64,000 bases of DNA from Rhodovulum sp. MB263 (GCF_002073975.1 NZ_CP020384.1:1984001-2048000), one strand, 5' to 3'. Counted from the first letter of the stretch, positions 16,773 to 25,185 are shown. The notes: generated from the sequence alone by a model not told the origin. Numbers and translations are program-made.

Positions 16773-17869
16773 CCTATGCCGATGACACCGAAGAAAACCG
16801 CGATGCCGCCCGTATGTTCTGCTATGCAGACGTTCGCGCCTTCTTCGCCCGCCTGCGTGCTGCGGCCCGTCGCCATGCCGAGGCCCATCGGCTGAACGCC
16901 CCGCCGGTTATCCGGTTTCTCTGCGCCGGAGAACAAGGGGACCGCAACGGCCGGTGCCACTGGCACCTCATCATCTATTCCAATGTCGATCTGCTCCATC
17001 TGGGCGAATACCGCCATCGCGGGCGCGTGGTGACCAAGCGTCCCGATATGATGAGCGTCGGCAAGCGCAAGATCCGTCTCGACTGGTCCCTCTGGGGCCG
17101 TGGCTTCGTTACCCTGCAAGACCCCGATGAAGGGGCCATGCACTATGTGTTGAGTTACTGTCTCAAAGACCAGTTCACCGAAGAAAATTCCAAAGGGACG
17201 ATGCGTTACGCCTCGGCCGAGAACTTCGCGACTGGTCTCTTCCGGATGAGCAAGCGCCCCGCCATTGGCTCCCGATGGTTCTGGGATAAGCTGGCGTCCT
17301 ACGCCGACAAGGGCGCGGTCATGCCGGAACTTAAATTCCGCGTTCCCGGCTTGTCCGGGTATTGGGTGCCCTCTGGCAGCTGGCGGAAACACGCCCTTTG
17401 GGCGCTCGTCGCGCTGAACCAGCGCGCAGTATGGACCAGAGGCGCTCCCGCGCCGCAGTGGTCCTCTCTCATTGCATCTTTGGCGGACCTAGAGGCGGAC
17501 TCAGCGATACTTACCGGGCCGTGGTGCCCTGAGGAAGAGGAGGTCAGCATTGACTACGAAATCGAGAAAAGGGCGCGGGAGGTCGCAGGACGACAAAGAG
17601 AAGCTGAAATTGTCCGAAAATGCGGGCGTGAGCTTCCCTGTCGGGCCTGCCTCGACAACCATTCCGAAGAAACCCTTGCAGCCCTCGGGGTTGTCCGCGT
17701 CCCTCAAGAGACGGAAGTTGAATTCTCCTACCGCGCCGCACCCGGCTTCGAAGCTCCCGAAGCTCGGTGGAAGCGTCCCGGCAAGGGTATCAACCCCCAT
17801 TGCCGTCTCTCCCATCTCGAAGACCGCCGTCGCGTCTTCCCGGCATCGGCAGGCCGATCCGGTTCTTGA
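16628..17869 (+). CDS. Microvirus replication initiator VP4 (HUH endonuclease, gpA-like)
   Basis: Rolling-circle initiator that nicks the phage plus-strand origin and stays linked to the 5' end through a tyrosine. The 413-residue protein starts with Cys15, Cys18 and Cys21 (CRTCDEC), a likely metal site in this family. The HUH motif is HWH at 111-113 (GRCHWHLIIY), and the catalytic motif is YVLSYCLK at 173-180, giving two candidate tyrosines (173 and 177) plus Lys180. The binding site AAGGA lies ten bases upstream of the ATG. The C-terminal 100 residues are polar, basic and overlap another frame at 17550. All catalytic residues are present, so it should be functional. Confidence 0.9.
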   Translation: MCTRPIEQDGFTFACRTCDECISTRRHQWVARAMAEKTGWPHTLCIALTYADDTEENRDAARMFCYADVRAFFARLRAAARRHAEAHRLNAPPVIRFLCAGEQGDRNGRCHWHLIIYSNVDLLHLGEYRHRGRVVTKRPDMMSVGKRKIRLDWSLWGRGFVTLQDPDEGAMHYVLSYCLKDQFTEENSKGTMRYASAENFATGLFRMSKRPAIGSRWFWDKLASYADKGAVMPELKFRVPGLSGYWVPSGSWRKHALWALVALNQRAVWTRGAPAPQWSSLIASLADLEADSAILTGPWCPEEEEVSIDYEIEKRAREVAGRQREAEIVRKCGRELPCRACLDNHSEETLAALGVVRVPQETEVEFSYRAAPGFEAPEARWKRPGKGINPHCRLSHLEDRRRVFPASAGRSGS

Positions 17870-17972
17870 CCGCCCAGAGGACGGCCGGACCTGCAAGGCG
17901 CGGCCCTCCGATACCCGCTCCAAGGGCGGCGGCTCCCGCCCCTTTGTCCCTTGGTGTGATCGCAAACGCTGA
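17550..17972 (+). CDS. Possible overlapping phage gene in the VP4 3' end
   Basis: A 140-residue frame that starts at a TTG inside VP4 with a strong binding site (AGGAGG at 17538-17543, with a purine run before it) and continues 103 bases beyond the VP4 stop. The product is rich in Ser, Pro, Lys and Arg, without a recognisable fold, and would be a disordered basic protein. It could be a ssDNA-binding or packaging peptide. In microviruses overlapping genes at the gene A end are normal (A*, B, K, C in phiX174), which makes it plausible, but only the binding site and the open frame support it. Confidence 0.4.
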   Translation: MTTKSRKGRGRSQDDKEKLKLSENAGVSFPVGPASTTIPKKPLQPSGLSASLKRRKLNSPTAPHPASKLPKLGGSVPARVSTPIAVSPISKTAVASSRHRQADPVLDRPEDGRTCKARPSDTRSKGGGSRPFVPWCDRKR

Positions 17973-18040
17973 TTTCGCGGAACGTTCCAGCCAACTTGTT
18001 GGATCGCGGACGCAGGGGCGAAATCCTCCCTTTGGGGGTG

Positions 18041-18076
18041 CCCCCCATTGAAAAAGGGGGGAGAGGCTCCCCCCGG
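18041..18076 (+). repeat. Alternating C/G hairpins
   Basis: CCCCCC (18041-18046) can pair with GGGGGG (18056-18061), loop ATTGAAAAA. Alternatively GGGGGGAG (18056-18063) pairs with CTCCCCCC (18067-18074), loop AGG. Only one of the two can form at a time. They lie about 80 bases after the VP4-overlapping frame and may terminate late transcription or prime second-strand synthesis. Confidence 0.5.
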
Positions 18077-18220
18077 GGGTCGCAACAGGCGCAGTCTGTG
18101 GGCAGTTAGCACGGCCTTTCCGTTCGCTCTGCGCGCGCTGCCACATGCGCCCAATGCGACCTCTACACTTTACCGGGTGTCGTTTGCGTTCTTGCTTCGT
18201 CGCGGGTAGATTTATCCACG

Positions 18221-18260
18221 CCCCCGAAACTGAAACTTCAAGATATTGAAGTTTCGGGGG
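18221..18260 (+). repeat. Two mutually exclusive inverted repeats, origin candidate
   Basis: Hairpin A: GAAACTTCAA (18232-18241) with TTGAAGTTTC (18246-18255), loop GATA, 10 bp perfect. Hairpin B: CCCCCGAAACT (18221-18231) with AGTTTCGGGGG (18250-18260), 11 bp perfect. They share the 3' arm, so they compete. Two stable, competing stems in noncoding phage DNA are typical of replication origins on ssDNA. Confidence 0.55.
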
Positions 18261-18451
18261 GGTGGGTAAATCGGCTGTTTCGTTCGCTCTACGCTCGCTG
18301 CAATCCACACCTTATGGTTGAGCGCACAAAAAGGCGGCACTTAGAGAGACGTTTTCTTGTTCTCCCTCCGTTCACGCCCTATCCTGTTGTCAAGTTGTGG
18401 CGAAAACGCTACAGGTTGCCCCCTCCCCTAAATATTCTGTCCCGAACAGCG

Positions 18452-18479
18452 ATTTTACAATTTCATGATTATCGGATCA
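18452..18479 (-). other. attR: hybrid dif site, right end of the prophage
   Basis: Read on the minus strand: XerC arm TGATCCGATAA (18469-18479, chromosomal half), centre TCATGA (18463-18468), XerD arm AATTGTAAAAT (18452-18462, phage half). It shares TCATGATTATCGGA with attL exactly. The phage XerD arm departs from the dif consensus, as seen in other phages that use XerCD. Confidence 0.85.
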
Positions 18480-18706
18480 TGATCTGGCGGTGCGGGACAG
18501 CACCACTCTTCGCTCCCGTAGCCCCGCCGGAGCCAATACCCCTGAATGGCCGCTCTCTCTGGATGGCCATAAGATCTGACGTGACGCCGGGAATCCCTCT
18601 TTCTGTCCCGCAAGCCACGGCCCCGCCATGATAAAACACCCGCCCGTCACGCGGCAGAATGCGGAAATGGCGCGACCGGCCCCGAAGCGGTTTCGGGCGT
18701 TCGCGG

Positions 18707-19909
18707 TCACGGGTCTTCGTCGGCACCTCCGGTCCCGACCGAAGCGCTGTCCCGGTCCAGCAGGTATTCATAACGGCTGTCGGTCAGCGTCTCGAGAAAC
18801 GCAACCAGTGCGTCGATCCGTTCGTCATCGAGCGCCGGCCCGGTGGTGAGCTTGTCCATCGAGAGCGTGTCCGGAACCTCGGGCGCGGCCCAGGGCGCAC
18901 CGGTCTCGGGGTCGATCTGGCGCGCCGCCGCCTTGCTGTTGTACTTGTTGTAGAACAGGATGACGGTGCGCAGATTCTCGAACACGCCATTATGCATGTA
19001 AGGTCCGGTCACGGCCACGTTGCGCAGCGTCGGCACCTTGAACTTGCCCGCCTCTGCAGGATCCTCGACCGCCGGATTGGCCAAAAGCCCGAGATCTGGC
19101 CCTGCGGCGCCGTTGACCTCGCGCGCTGCCGCATTCGCCGGAACGCCGATATTGTGATAGCTGTAATCGGTGAAGGTCTCATCCGCGGCCATCGGCGACT
19201 TGCGCAGCTGATGGCACAGATTGCAGTTGGTGAATTGCTGCGAGAAGAACAGAAGCCGGCCAAGCTCTTCCTTGTCCGTCAGTTGAACTTCGCCGCGCAA
19301 GTATCTGTCATATCTGGAATCAAAGGGCGCGAAACGATCGGTCTCCTCGAACGCGGCAATGGCGGAGGTCGCGGCGCGGAAGACGGCTTCGGGATCGTCG
19401 GGCGTCGCGTCGCCGTAAAGCGCGCTCAGCGTCGCGCCATAGCGCGGATTCTCGAGGATGCGGGCGGCCGCCTCCCCGACATCGTCGAGCCCCATCTCGA
19501 TCGGATTCAGCGGCGGTCCGGCCGCCTGCTCGGCCAGACCGGCGGCGCGGCCGTCATGGAACTGGCCGCCGATATAGATGCCGTCGGCGCGCCGGCCGAA
19601 GGGCGGTGAGAACCGGGCATAGGCGGCGGTCGGCGTGTTGCGGTCGCCAAGCGACTGCCCATCCGCACCGAGCGAGACCGCCCGCCCGGCCAGCGTCGGC
19701 CGCGGGTCGGTGAAGGCATGGTCCGGATCGTGGCAGGTGGCACAGGCCTGGCTCCGCGACTTCGAGAGATTGACGTCGAAGAACAGCGCCTCGCCGAAAG
19801 CCTCGGGAGAGCTGTAGGCCCCCTCCTCCGGCTCGGCAGCGCCAAGCGTGCCGCCTGTCAGCAGCGCCGCAACCAGCGCCAGTCCGGCTCCCGTACCGGT
19901 TCGTTTCAT
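18707..19909 (-). CDS. Di-heme cytochrome c peroxidase / MauG family protein
   Basis: Periplasmic di-heme protein, 400 residues. The ATG at 19909 starts a signal peptide (MKRTG, hydrophobic to about residue 24, AAEP after it). Two CxxCH heme-binding sites are seen: CATCH (56-60) and CNLCH (229-233). The VPTLRNVAVTGPYMHNGVF segment near 290 is characteristic of the MauG/CcpA superfamily. It may reduce hydrogen peroxide or carry out an oxidation; substrate not known. A longer frame to 20149 is rejected because it crosses the phoB terminator region. It is the first chromosomal gene right of the prophage. Confidence 0.85.
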   Translation of the reverse strand: MKRTGTGAGLALVAALLTGGTLGAAEPEEGAYSSPEAFGEALFFDVNLSKSRSQACATCHDPDHAFTDPRPTLAGRAVSLGADGQSLGDRNTPTAAYARFSPPFGRRADGIYIGGQFHDGRAAGLAEQAAGPPLNPIEMGLDDVGEAAARILENPRYGATLSALYGDATPDDPEAVFRAATSAIAAFEETDRFAPFDSRYDRYLRGEVQLTDKEELGRLLFFSQQFTNCNLCHQLRKSPMAADETFTDYSYHNIGVPANAAAREVNGAAGPDLGLLANPAVEDPAEAGKFKVPTLRNVAVTGPYMHNGVFENLRTVILFYNKYNSKAAARQIDPETGAPWAAPEVPDTLSMDKLTTGPALDDERIDALVAFLETLTDSRYEYLLDRDSASVGTGGADEDP

Positions 19910-20024
19910 CTTTCCGATCCCCTGCTCGCTCAGATCATCGCGGCCGGCTGCGTCCTGAGCCGCCCCGAACCCGCGCGCAGCATAGGGACCGCCCGCGCCG
20001 GGATCAATTCCTGAGAAAAAAAAT

Positions 20025-20080
20025 CGGAAACGCCGGGCCGGAAACAATCGAACGGAAACACTCGACCGGAAATGCCCGGC
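20025..20080 (-). repeat. Four 14-base tandem repeats inside a terminator-like hairpin
   Basis: CGGAAAC (or CGGAAAT in the last copy) begins at 20025, 20039, 20053 and 20067, each followed by seven variable bases. The variable parts of the first and last copies (GCCGGGC and GCCCGGC) are complementary, and on the minus strand the stem is followed after nine bases by a run of eight T. It therefore looks like the terminator of the pho operon with the repeats in its loop. An operator role for the downstream gene is also possible. Confidence 0.55.
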
Positions 20081-20085
20081 CGACC

Positions 20086-20778
20086 TCAGCCGAGGGCGTA
20101 GCCTGCCCCGCGGACCGTGCGAACCGGATCCGGGCCGCCATGTTGGCACAGCGCCTTCCGCAGCCGCCCGATATGGACATCGACGGTGCGGGTATCGACA
20201 TAGATGTCGCGCCCCCAGACCCGGTCGAGAAGCTGTTCGCGGCTCCAGACCCGGCCGGGCTTTTCCATGAAGGTCGAGAGCAGCCGGAATTCGGTCGGGC
20301 CGAGCTTCAACGGCTTTTCCGAACGGAACACCTTGTGGGTTTCGGCATCGAGCAGGATGTCCTCGAATTCGAGCCGCTGGCCCACGGTCGCCGGACGGGT
20401 GCGCCGCAGCTGGGCGCGGACCCGCGCCATCAGCTCGACCACCGAATAAGGCTTGACCACATAGTCGTCGGCGCCGGTTTCCAGCCCGCGGACCCGGTCG
20501 ACCTCCTCCGAGCGGGCCGAGAGCATGATGATCGGCACGCCCCGGGTCTCGGGCCGGGTCTTCAGACGACGGCAGACCTCGATCCCCGAGACCGAGGGCA
20601 GCATCCAGTCCAGCACGATGATGTCGGGCGCGTGCTCCTCGACCAGCAAAAGCGCCTCTTCGCCATTCCCGGCCTTCGAGACCCGGAAGCCTTCGGCCTG
20701 CAGGTTGTAGGCCAGAACTTCGCGCTGCGCGGGTTCGTCCTCGACGATCAGGATGGTCGGCTGTTCGCTCGGGCTCAT
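20086..20778 (-). CDS. phoB: Phosphate regulon response regulator PhoB
   Basis: Response regulator, 230 residues. Receiver domain with phospho-acceptor Asp in IIVLDWML (near 54) and conserved Lys in VVKPY; C-terminal OmpR/PhoB winged helix domain (GPTEFRLLSTFMEKPGRVWSREQLLDRVWG region). It activates pho genes under phosphate starvation after phosphorylation by PhoR. It is the last gene of the phoR-pstSCAB-phoU-phoB run on this strand, four bases after phoU. The identity rests on sequence plus this context. Confidence 0.95.
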   Translation of the reverse strand: MSPSEQPTILIVEDEPAQREVLAYNLQAEGFRVSKAGNGEEALLLVEEHAPDIIVLDWMLPSVSGIEVCRRLKTRPETRGVPIIMLSARSEEVDRVRGLETGADDYVVKPYSVVELMARVRAQLRRTRPATVGQRLEFEDILLDAETHKVFRSEKPLKLGPTEFRLLSTFMEKPGRVWSREQLLDRVWGRDIYVDTRTVDVHIGRLRKALCQHGGPDPVRTVRGAGYALG

Positions 20779-20782
20779 CGGC

Positions 20783-21505
20783 TCAACTCCTGAGCGTTTC
20801 GACCGAGGTGCGGTCGGCCTTGGGCCGGTCGTCCTCGGGCATGTGGCCGGTGGCCAGGTAGATCACCTGCTCGGCGATGGAGGTGACATGATCGCCCATG
20901 CGCTCGATGTTCTTGGCGATGAAATGCAGATGCATGCAGGCGGTGATGTTGCGCGGATCCTCCATCATGAAGGTCAGGAATTCGCGGAACAAGGCATTAT
21001 ACATCTGGTCGACCTCGAGATCGCGCTGGCGCACATCCTCGGCCAGTTCGGCATCGCGCTGGATATAGGCGTCGAGCGCATCCTTCAGCATCAGCTCGAC
21101 CGCCTTGGCCATCCGCCGGATCGCCCCGGCCGCGCCCTCCATCGGGGCCATCTGCACCAGGACGCCGGTGCGCTTGGCCATGTTCTTGGCATAATCGCCG
21201 CAGCGTTCGAGATTGGCCGAGATCTTCATCACCGACAGCACCGTGCGCAGATCGCCGGCCGAGGGCTGGCGCAGCGCAAGCAGCCGCGCGGCCTCCTCGT
21301 TGACCTGTTCCTCGAGCGCGTCGATGGCCTTGTCGCCGTCGCGCACGCGCTCGGCCAGTTCCTCGTCGCGCGTCTCGAGCGAGGTCGCGGCCTCGAGGAT
21401 CGCGATCTCGACCAGCCCGCCCATCTTCATGATGAGCGCTTGGATCGATTCGAGCTCGCGGTCGTAGGATTTGACGATATGCGGGTCTTTCATAACATCC
21501 GACAT
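20783..21505 (-). CDS. phoU: Phosphate transport regulator PhoU
   Basis: Negative regulator of the pho system that links PstSCAB transport to PhoR, 240 residues. It has two PhoU domains with the conserved helical motifs around ECGDYAKNMAKR and ERMGDHVTSIAEQV (near 110 and 200), in which acidic residues bind metal. The ATG at 21505 is preferred over a 30-codon upstream extension, since the extension is basic and without a binding site. It lies between pstB and phoB with short spacers. Confidence 0.94.
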   Translation of the reverse strand: MSDVMKDPHIVKSYDRELESIQALIMKMGGLVEIAILEAATSLETRDEELAERVRDGDKAIDALEEQVNEEAARLLALRQPSAGDLRTVLSVMKISANLERCGDYAKNMAKRTGVLVQMAPMEGAAGAIRRMAKAVELMLKDALDAYIQRDAELAEDVRQRDLEVDQMYNALFREFLTFMMEDPRNITACMHLHFIAKNIERMGDHVTSIAEQVIYLATGHMPEDDRPKADRTSVETLRS

Positions 21506-21518
21506 GAAAGGTCCTTTC

Positions 21519-22316
21519 TCAGCCGATGCGGCCGGTGATGTAGCTCTCGGTGCGGGGATCGCCCGGATTTGTGAAGATCTTCGCCGTCTCGCCATATTCG
21601 ACCAGACTGCCGAGATGGAAAAACGCGGTGCGCTGGCTGACGCGCGCGGCCTGCTGCATCGAATGGGTCACGATCACCACCGAATATTGCGTGCGCAGCT
21701 CGTCGATCAGCTCCTCGACCTGGGCGGTGGCGATCGGGTCGAGCGCCGAGCAGGGCTCGTCCATCAGCAAAACCTCGGGTTCGGTCGCGACGGCGCGGGC
21801 GATGCAGAGCCGTTGCTGCTGGCCGCCCGAAAGCCCGGTGCCGGGTGCCTGCAGGCGGTCCTTGACCTCGTCCCAGATCGCCGCGCGCCGCAGCGAGCGC
21901 TCGACGATCTCGTCCAGATCGGCCTTGCTGCGGGCCAGCCCGTGGATGCGCGGCCCGTAGGCGACATTGTCATAGATCGACTTGGGAAACGGGTTCGGCT
22001 TCTGGAACACCATGCCGACCTTGGCGCGCAGCTGCACCGGATCCACGCGCGGATCGTAGATGTCCTCGCCGTCCAGACGGATGTCGCCCTCGACCCGGCA
22101 GATGTCGATGGTGTCGTTCATCCGGTTCAGGCAGCGCAGGAAGGTGGATTTGCCGCAGCCCGAGGGGCCGATGAAGGCGGTCACGGTCTTGTCCGCGATA
22201 TCGATATCGACATCGCGGATGGCCTGGCTGTTGCCGTAATAGACCTGGCAGCCATGGGCCGCGATCTTGGTCTCTCCGGTCACCGTCGCCCGCGCAAGAT
22301 CGGAATTGTCATACAT
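21519..22316 (-). CDS. pstB: Phosphate ABC transporter ATP-binding protein PstB
   Basis: ATPase of the high-affinity phosphate importer, 265 residues. Walker [10 protein letters not shown] (about 44-52), signature LSGGQQQRL, Walker [14 protein letters not shown] and H-loop VTHS are all present. An AGGA binding site is eight bases upstream of the ATG at 22316; the first in-frame methionine further upstream (22346) overlaps pstA. It works with PstA and PstC encoded just upstream. Confidence 0.95.
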   Translation of the reverse strand: MYDNSDLARATVTGETKIAAHGCQVYYGNSQAIRDVDIDIADKTVTAFIGPSGCGKSTFLRCLNRMNDTIDICRVEGDIRLDGEDIYDPRVDPVQLRAKVGMVFQKPNPFPKSIYDNVAYGPRIHGLARSKADLDEIVERSLRRAAIWDEVKDRLQAPGTGLSGGQQQRLCIARAVATEPEVLLMDEPCSALDPIATAQVEELIDELRTQYSVVIVTHSMQQAARVSQRTAFFHLGSLVEYGETAKIFTNPGDPRTESYITGRIG

Positions 22317-22339
22317 GTCGGAGGTCCTTTCGCAGCCGA

Positions 22340-23725
22340 TCACCACCGGCGCTCGAAGCGGCGGCGCAGCAGGATGGCGATGATGTTCATTGTCATCAGG
22401 AAGACGAGCAGCAGGATGATGCCGCCCCAGGCCCGTTCATAGAAGGCCGGATCGGCGCGCTTGGCCCATTCGTAGATCTGGGCCGGCATGGCCGAGTTCG
22501 GCGCCATGAAGCCCGAGGCGACGCCGTCGGGATAGTTCGAGGCGACAAAGCCCACCATCCCGATCAGCAGAAGCGGCGCGGTTTCGCCCAGCGCCTGGGC
22601 CAGCCCGAGGATGGTGCCGGTCAGGATGCCGGGCATCGCCAGCGGCAGCACATGGTGGAACACCGCCTGCATCTTCGAGGCCCCTACCCCCAGGGCCGCA
22701 TCGCGGATCGAGGGCGGCACCGCCTTCAGCGCGGCGCGGGTCGAGATGATGATGGTCGGCAGCGTCATCAGCGACAGCACCAGCCCGCCGACCAGCGGCG
22801 CGGATTGCGGCAGATGCACGAACTGGATGAAGACCGCGAGCCCGAGGATCCCGAAGACGATCGAGGGCACGGCGGCGAGATTGGAAATGTTCACCTCGAT
22901 CAGGTCGGTGATGCGGTTCTGCGGCGCGAATTCCTCGAGATAGATCGAGGCCCCGACCCCGATCGGCAGCGCCAACGCCAGCACCACGATCATCATGTAG
23001 AACGACCCCAGCATGGCGACGCCGATCCCGGCCTGTTCGGGGCGCGCGTCCGAGGCGTCGGGCCCGGTGATGAAGGCAAGGTTGAAGGCCTTGGTCGCGA
23101 TGCCCGCCTCGCGCAGCTTGTCGATCAGATCCAGGTGGGCCGCGTCGAGGTTCTTGTCGCGCTCGATCGAGGCGCGGCTGACGCGTCCCTTGAGATAGCC
23201 GTCGACCCGCGACGAGGCGAGGATGCGCACCGTCACGGTCTGGCCGATCAGGCTTGGATCGGCCAGCACCATGTCGCGCAGGGTCGAGCGTGCCCCGTCC
23301 GAGAACAGCTTGTCGAGCGGCGAGGAAAAGCCCTTGATCATGGCATCGGCCAGCGGCGTCTCGATGCCATGGGCCTCGATCTCGCGCAGCATCGCCTCGC
23401 GCAGCAGCGGCGAATAGGCGAAGGTCTTGACCGACTTGATATCGTCCAGATTGCGAGTGCCGGTCTTGTCCAGCACATCCTCGCGGAATTCGATCTGCAG
23501 CGTGTAGCCGGTCTGCTGGAAGGCGCCGATCCCGTTGGTGACGATGGCGTAAAGCAGCGCCGCGAGGAAGAAGAGCCCGATGCCGACCGCCACGATCCCG
23601 TAAAGCCGGAACCGGGTCTCGGCGGCGTTGCGGCGGCGGGTGCGGGCATCGGCCGTCAAAAGCGAGCCTGTGCGGGCGGGTGCGGCCGGAACCGGGCGCA
23701 CATCCGAGACGGGGATGTCGGTCAT
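22340..23725 (-). CDS. pstA: Phosphate ABC transporter permease PstA (long form)
   Basis: Inner-membrane permease, 461 residues. The C-terminal half has the six-helix permease fold with the EAA-type loop near residue 365. The first 190 residues are an extra region with one membrane segment near 40 and a periplasmic part; this long N-terminus (DUF3333-type) is common in alphaproteobacterial PstA and absent from E. coli PstA (about 296 residues). Its start overlaps the pstC stop by four bases. Confidence 0.93.
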   Translation of the reverse strand: MTDIPVSDVRPVPAAPARTGSLLTADARTRRRNAAETRFRLYGIVAVGIGLFFLAALLYAIVTNGIGAFQQTGYTLQIEFREDVLDKTGTRNLDDIKSVKTFAYSPLLREAMLREIEAHGIETPLADAMIKGFSSPLDKLFSDGARSTLRDMVLADPSLIGQTVTVRILASSRVDGYLKGRVSRASIERDKNLDAAHLDLIDKLREAGIATKAFNLAFITGPDASDARPEQAGIGVAMLGSFYMMIVVLALALPIGVGASIYLEEFAPQNRITDLIEVNISNLAAVPSIVFGILGLAVFIQFVHLPQSAPLVGGLVLSLMTLPTIIISTRAALKAVPPSIRDAALGVGASKMQAVFHHVLPLAMPGILTGTILGLAQALGETAPLLLIGMVGFVASNYPDGVASGFMAPNSAMPAQIYEWAKRADPAFYERAWGGIILLLVFLMTMNIIAILLRRRFERRW

Positions 23726-25185
23726 TCGTACTGCTCCCGGTACTTGCGCACGATATAAAGGGCAAAGATGTTCAGCCCCAGCGTGATGACGAAAAGCGTC
23801 ATCCCCAGCGCGAAGGCGACCAGCGCCTCGGGGCTTGCGAAATCGGCATCGCCGGTCAGCTGGCTGACGATCTTGGCGGTCACGGTCGTCATCGCATCGA
23901 AGGGGTTCATCGACAGCTTGGCCGCGGCCCCTGCCCCCAGCACCACGATCATGGTCTCGCCGATGGCCCGGCTCGCGGCCAGCAGGATCGCGCCCACGAT
24001 GCCCGGCAGCGCTGCCGGAAGCACCACCTGCTTGACGGTCTCGGACCGGGTCGCGCCCAGCCCGAGCGAGCCGTCGCGCATCGATTGCGGCACCGCGTTG
24101 ATGATGTCATCGGACAGCGAGCTGACGAAGGGGATCAGCATGATGCCCATCACCAGCCCCGCCGTAATCACCGCCGTTCCGGCCTGCATCAGCCCGACCC
24201 CGTCCTGGCCGAAGACCTTCAGCAGCAGCGGCCCGACCGTCAAGAGCGCGAACAGCCCGTAGACGATGGTGGGAATGCCCGCCAGCACCTCGAGCATGGG
24301 CTTGGCGACGGCGCGGACATGGGAGGAGGCGTATTCCGACAGGTAAAGTGCCGCGAAAAGCCCGATCGGCACCGACACCGCCAGCGCGATGACCGAGATG
24401 TAGAAGGTGCCCCACAGAAGTGGCAGGATGCCAAGCTCGGAGCCGCCGCCGAAGCTGGGGCTCCAGGTGGTGCCGAAGAAGAACTCCCGCGCGGGATAAA
24501 GCCGGAAGAAATCGATGGTGTTGAAGATCAGCGACAGCACGATGCCGATGGTGGTCAGTATGGCGACGGTCGCGGCGAAGATCAGGGCATAGCGGATGCC
24601 TGTCTCGACCGAATTGCGGGCGCGGAAGGTCGGCGTGGTGCGGATCAGCGACAGCGCGAAGCCGCCCATCGCCAGCGCCAGCACCGCCACTGTCATCGCG
24701 ATCCGGCCCTCGCCCGACAGCGTGCGATAGCGCTGAGCGGCGTAAAGCTCGGGCGCGCCGACATTCGATCCCAGCGCCACGCCGACCGCGCCCAGCCGGT
24801 TACGGATATCGGTAAAGCCGGCGCGGATGTCGCGCGCCTCGCGGCGGGTCATCTCGCCCTCGGCCACCGCCTTGTCGAGCCCCTCGGCCACCCGGCGCAC
24901 ATCGCTCATCACCAGACCGCGTGTCGTGCCCCCGGTGATGGCCGCCTCGGGCAGCAGCGCCGAAACCCGCGCATCGATGGCGACGGGCTGAACCAGCAGC
25001 CAGACCCCCAGCATCAGGAAGGCCGGAACCATGGTCACAAGCGCCACATTGGTGCCGTAATAGGCCGGCAGCGAATGCAGCAGGCGTATGTCGCCCCCCG
25101 CCCCGCCAAGCGCCCGGCGCCGTCCCAGCACGAAGCCGAGCGCGCCCAGGGCGAGCAGGATGAGGACGAGCCAGAAAACAGGCAT
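23722..25185 (-). CDS. pstC: Phosphate ABC transporter permease PstC (long form)
   Basis: Partner permease of PstA, 487 residues. The first membrane helix is at about 3-20, followed by two more helices and a periplasmic insert (about 80-150), then the standard six-helix core. It is longer than the E. coli protein (319 residues) but usual for the alphaproteobacterial form. It is placed 78 bases downstream of pstS, after a strong hairpin, and overlaps pstA. Confidence 0.93.
   Translation of the reverse strand: MPVFWLVLILLALGALGFVLGRRRALGGAGGDIRLLHSLPAYYGTNVALVTMVPAFLMLGVWLLVQPVAIDARVSALLPEAAITGGTTRGLVMSDVRRVAEGLDKAVAEGEMTRREARDIRAGFTDIRNRLGAVGVALGSNVGAPELYAAQRYRTLSGEGRIAMTVAVLALAMGGFALSLIRTTPTFRARNSVETGIRYALIFAATVAILTTIGIVLSLIFNTIDFFRLYPAREFFFGTTWSPSFGGGSELGILPLLWGTFYISVIALAVSVPIGLFAALYLSEYASSHVRAVAKPMLEVLAGIPTIVYGLFALLTVGPLLLKVFGQDGVGLMQAGTAVITAGLVMGIMLIPFVSSLSDDIINAVPQSMRDGSLGLGATRSETVKQVVLPAALPGIVGAILLAASRAIGETMIVVLGAGAAAKLSMNPFDAMTTVTAKIVSQLTGDADFASPEALVAFALGMTLFVITLGLNIFALYIVRKYREQYE

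Larger units (their letters stand above)
17973..18451. other. Phage noncoding region with several hairpins; candidate origin and promoter
   Basis: About 480 bases between the last open frames and attR. It holds nested G/C hairpins at 18022-18076, two imperfect copies of CGTTCGCTCT-GCGCTCGCTG-type sequence (18121-18140 and 18281-18300), and a pair of mutually exclusive hairpins at 18221-18260. A weak promoter candidate is TTGTCA (18387-18392), 17 bases, TACAGG (18410-18415). In the circular phage this region directly precedes the first gene. It is the natural place for the viral strand origin, complementary-strand origin and late promoter. Confidence 0.55.
12160..18468 (+). mobile_element. Complete Microviridae prophage integrated at dif
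   Basis: A 6.3-kb element (6303 bases from spacer to spacer) bounded by two XerC/XerD sites. It carries the whole microvirus core: pilot protein VP2, a J-like basic peptide, major capsid VP1 and HUH initiator VP4, plus a peptidoglycan amidase. All genes lie on the plus strand and are tightly overlapped, and none is broken. There is no integrase gene, so integration must use host XerCD, as known for gokushovirus prophages of enterobacteria and for other ssDNA phages. Similar temperate microviruses have been reported in Bacteroidetes and in alphaproteobacteria; the exact subfamily cannot be set without a tree of VP1. The intact frames suggest it may still be able to excise. Confidence 0.9.

Noticed and set aside
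12149-18479. CRISPR array or toxin-antitoxin module in the phage region
   Set aside because: No regularly spaced repeats of the right length, and the small genes are explained by microvirus layout.
18314-18631. 105-codon frame crossing attR
   Set aside because: It spans the phage-host junction and shows no protein features; would be a chance frame.
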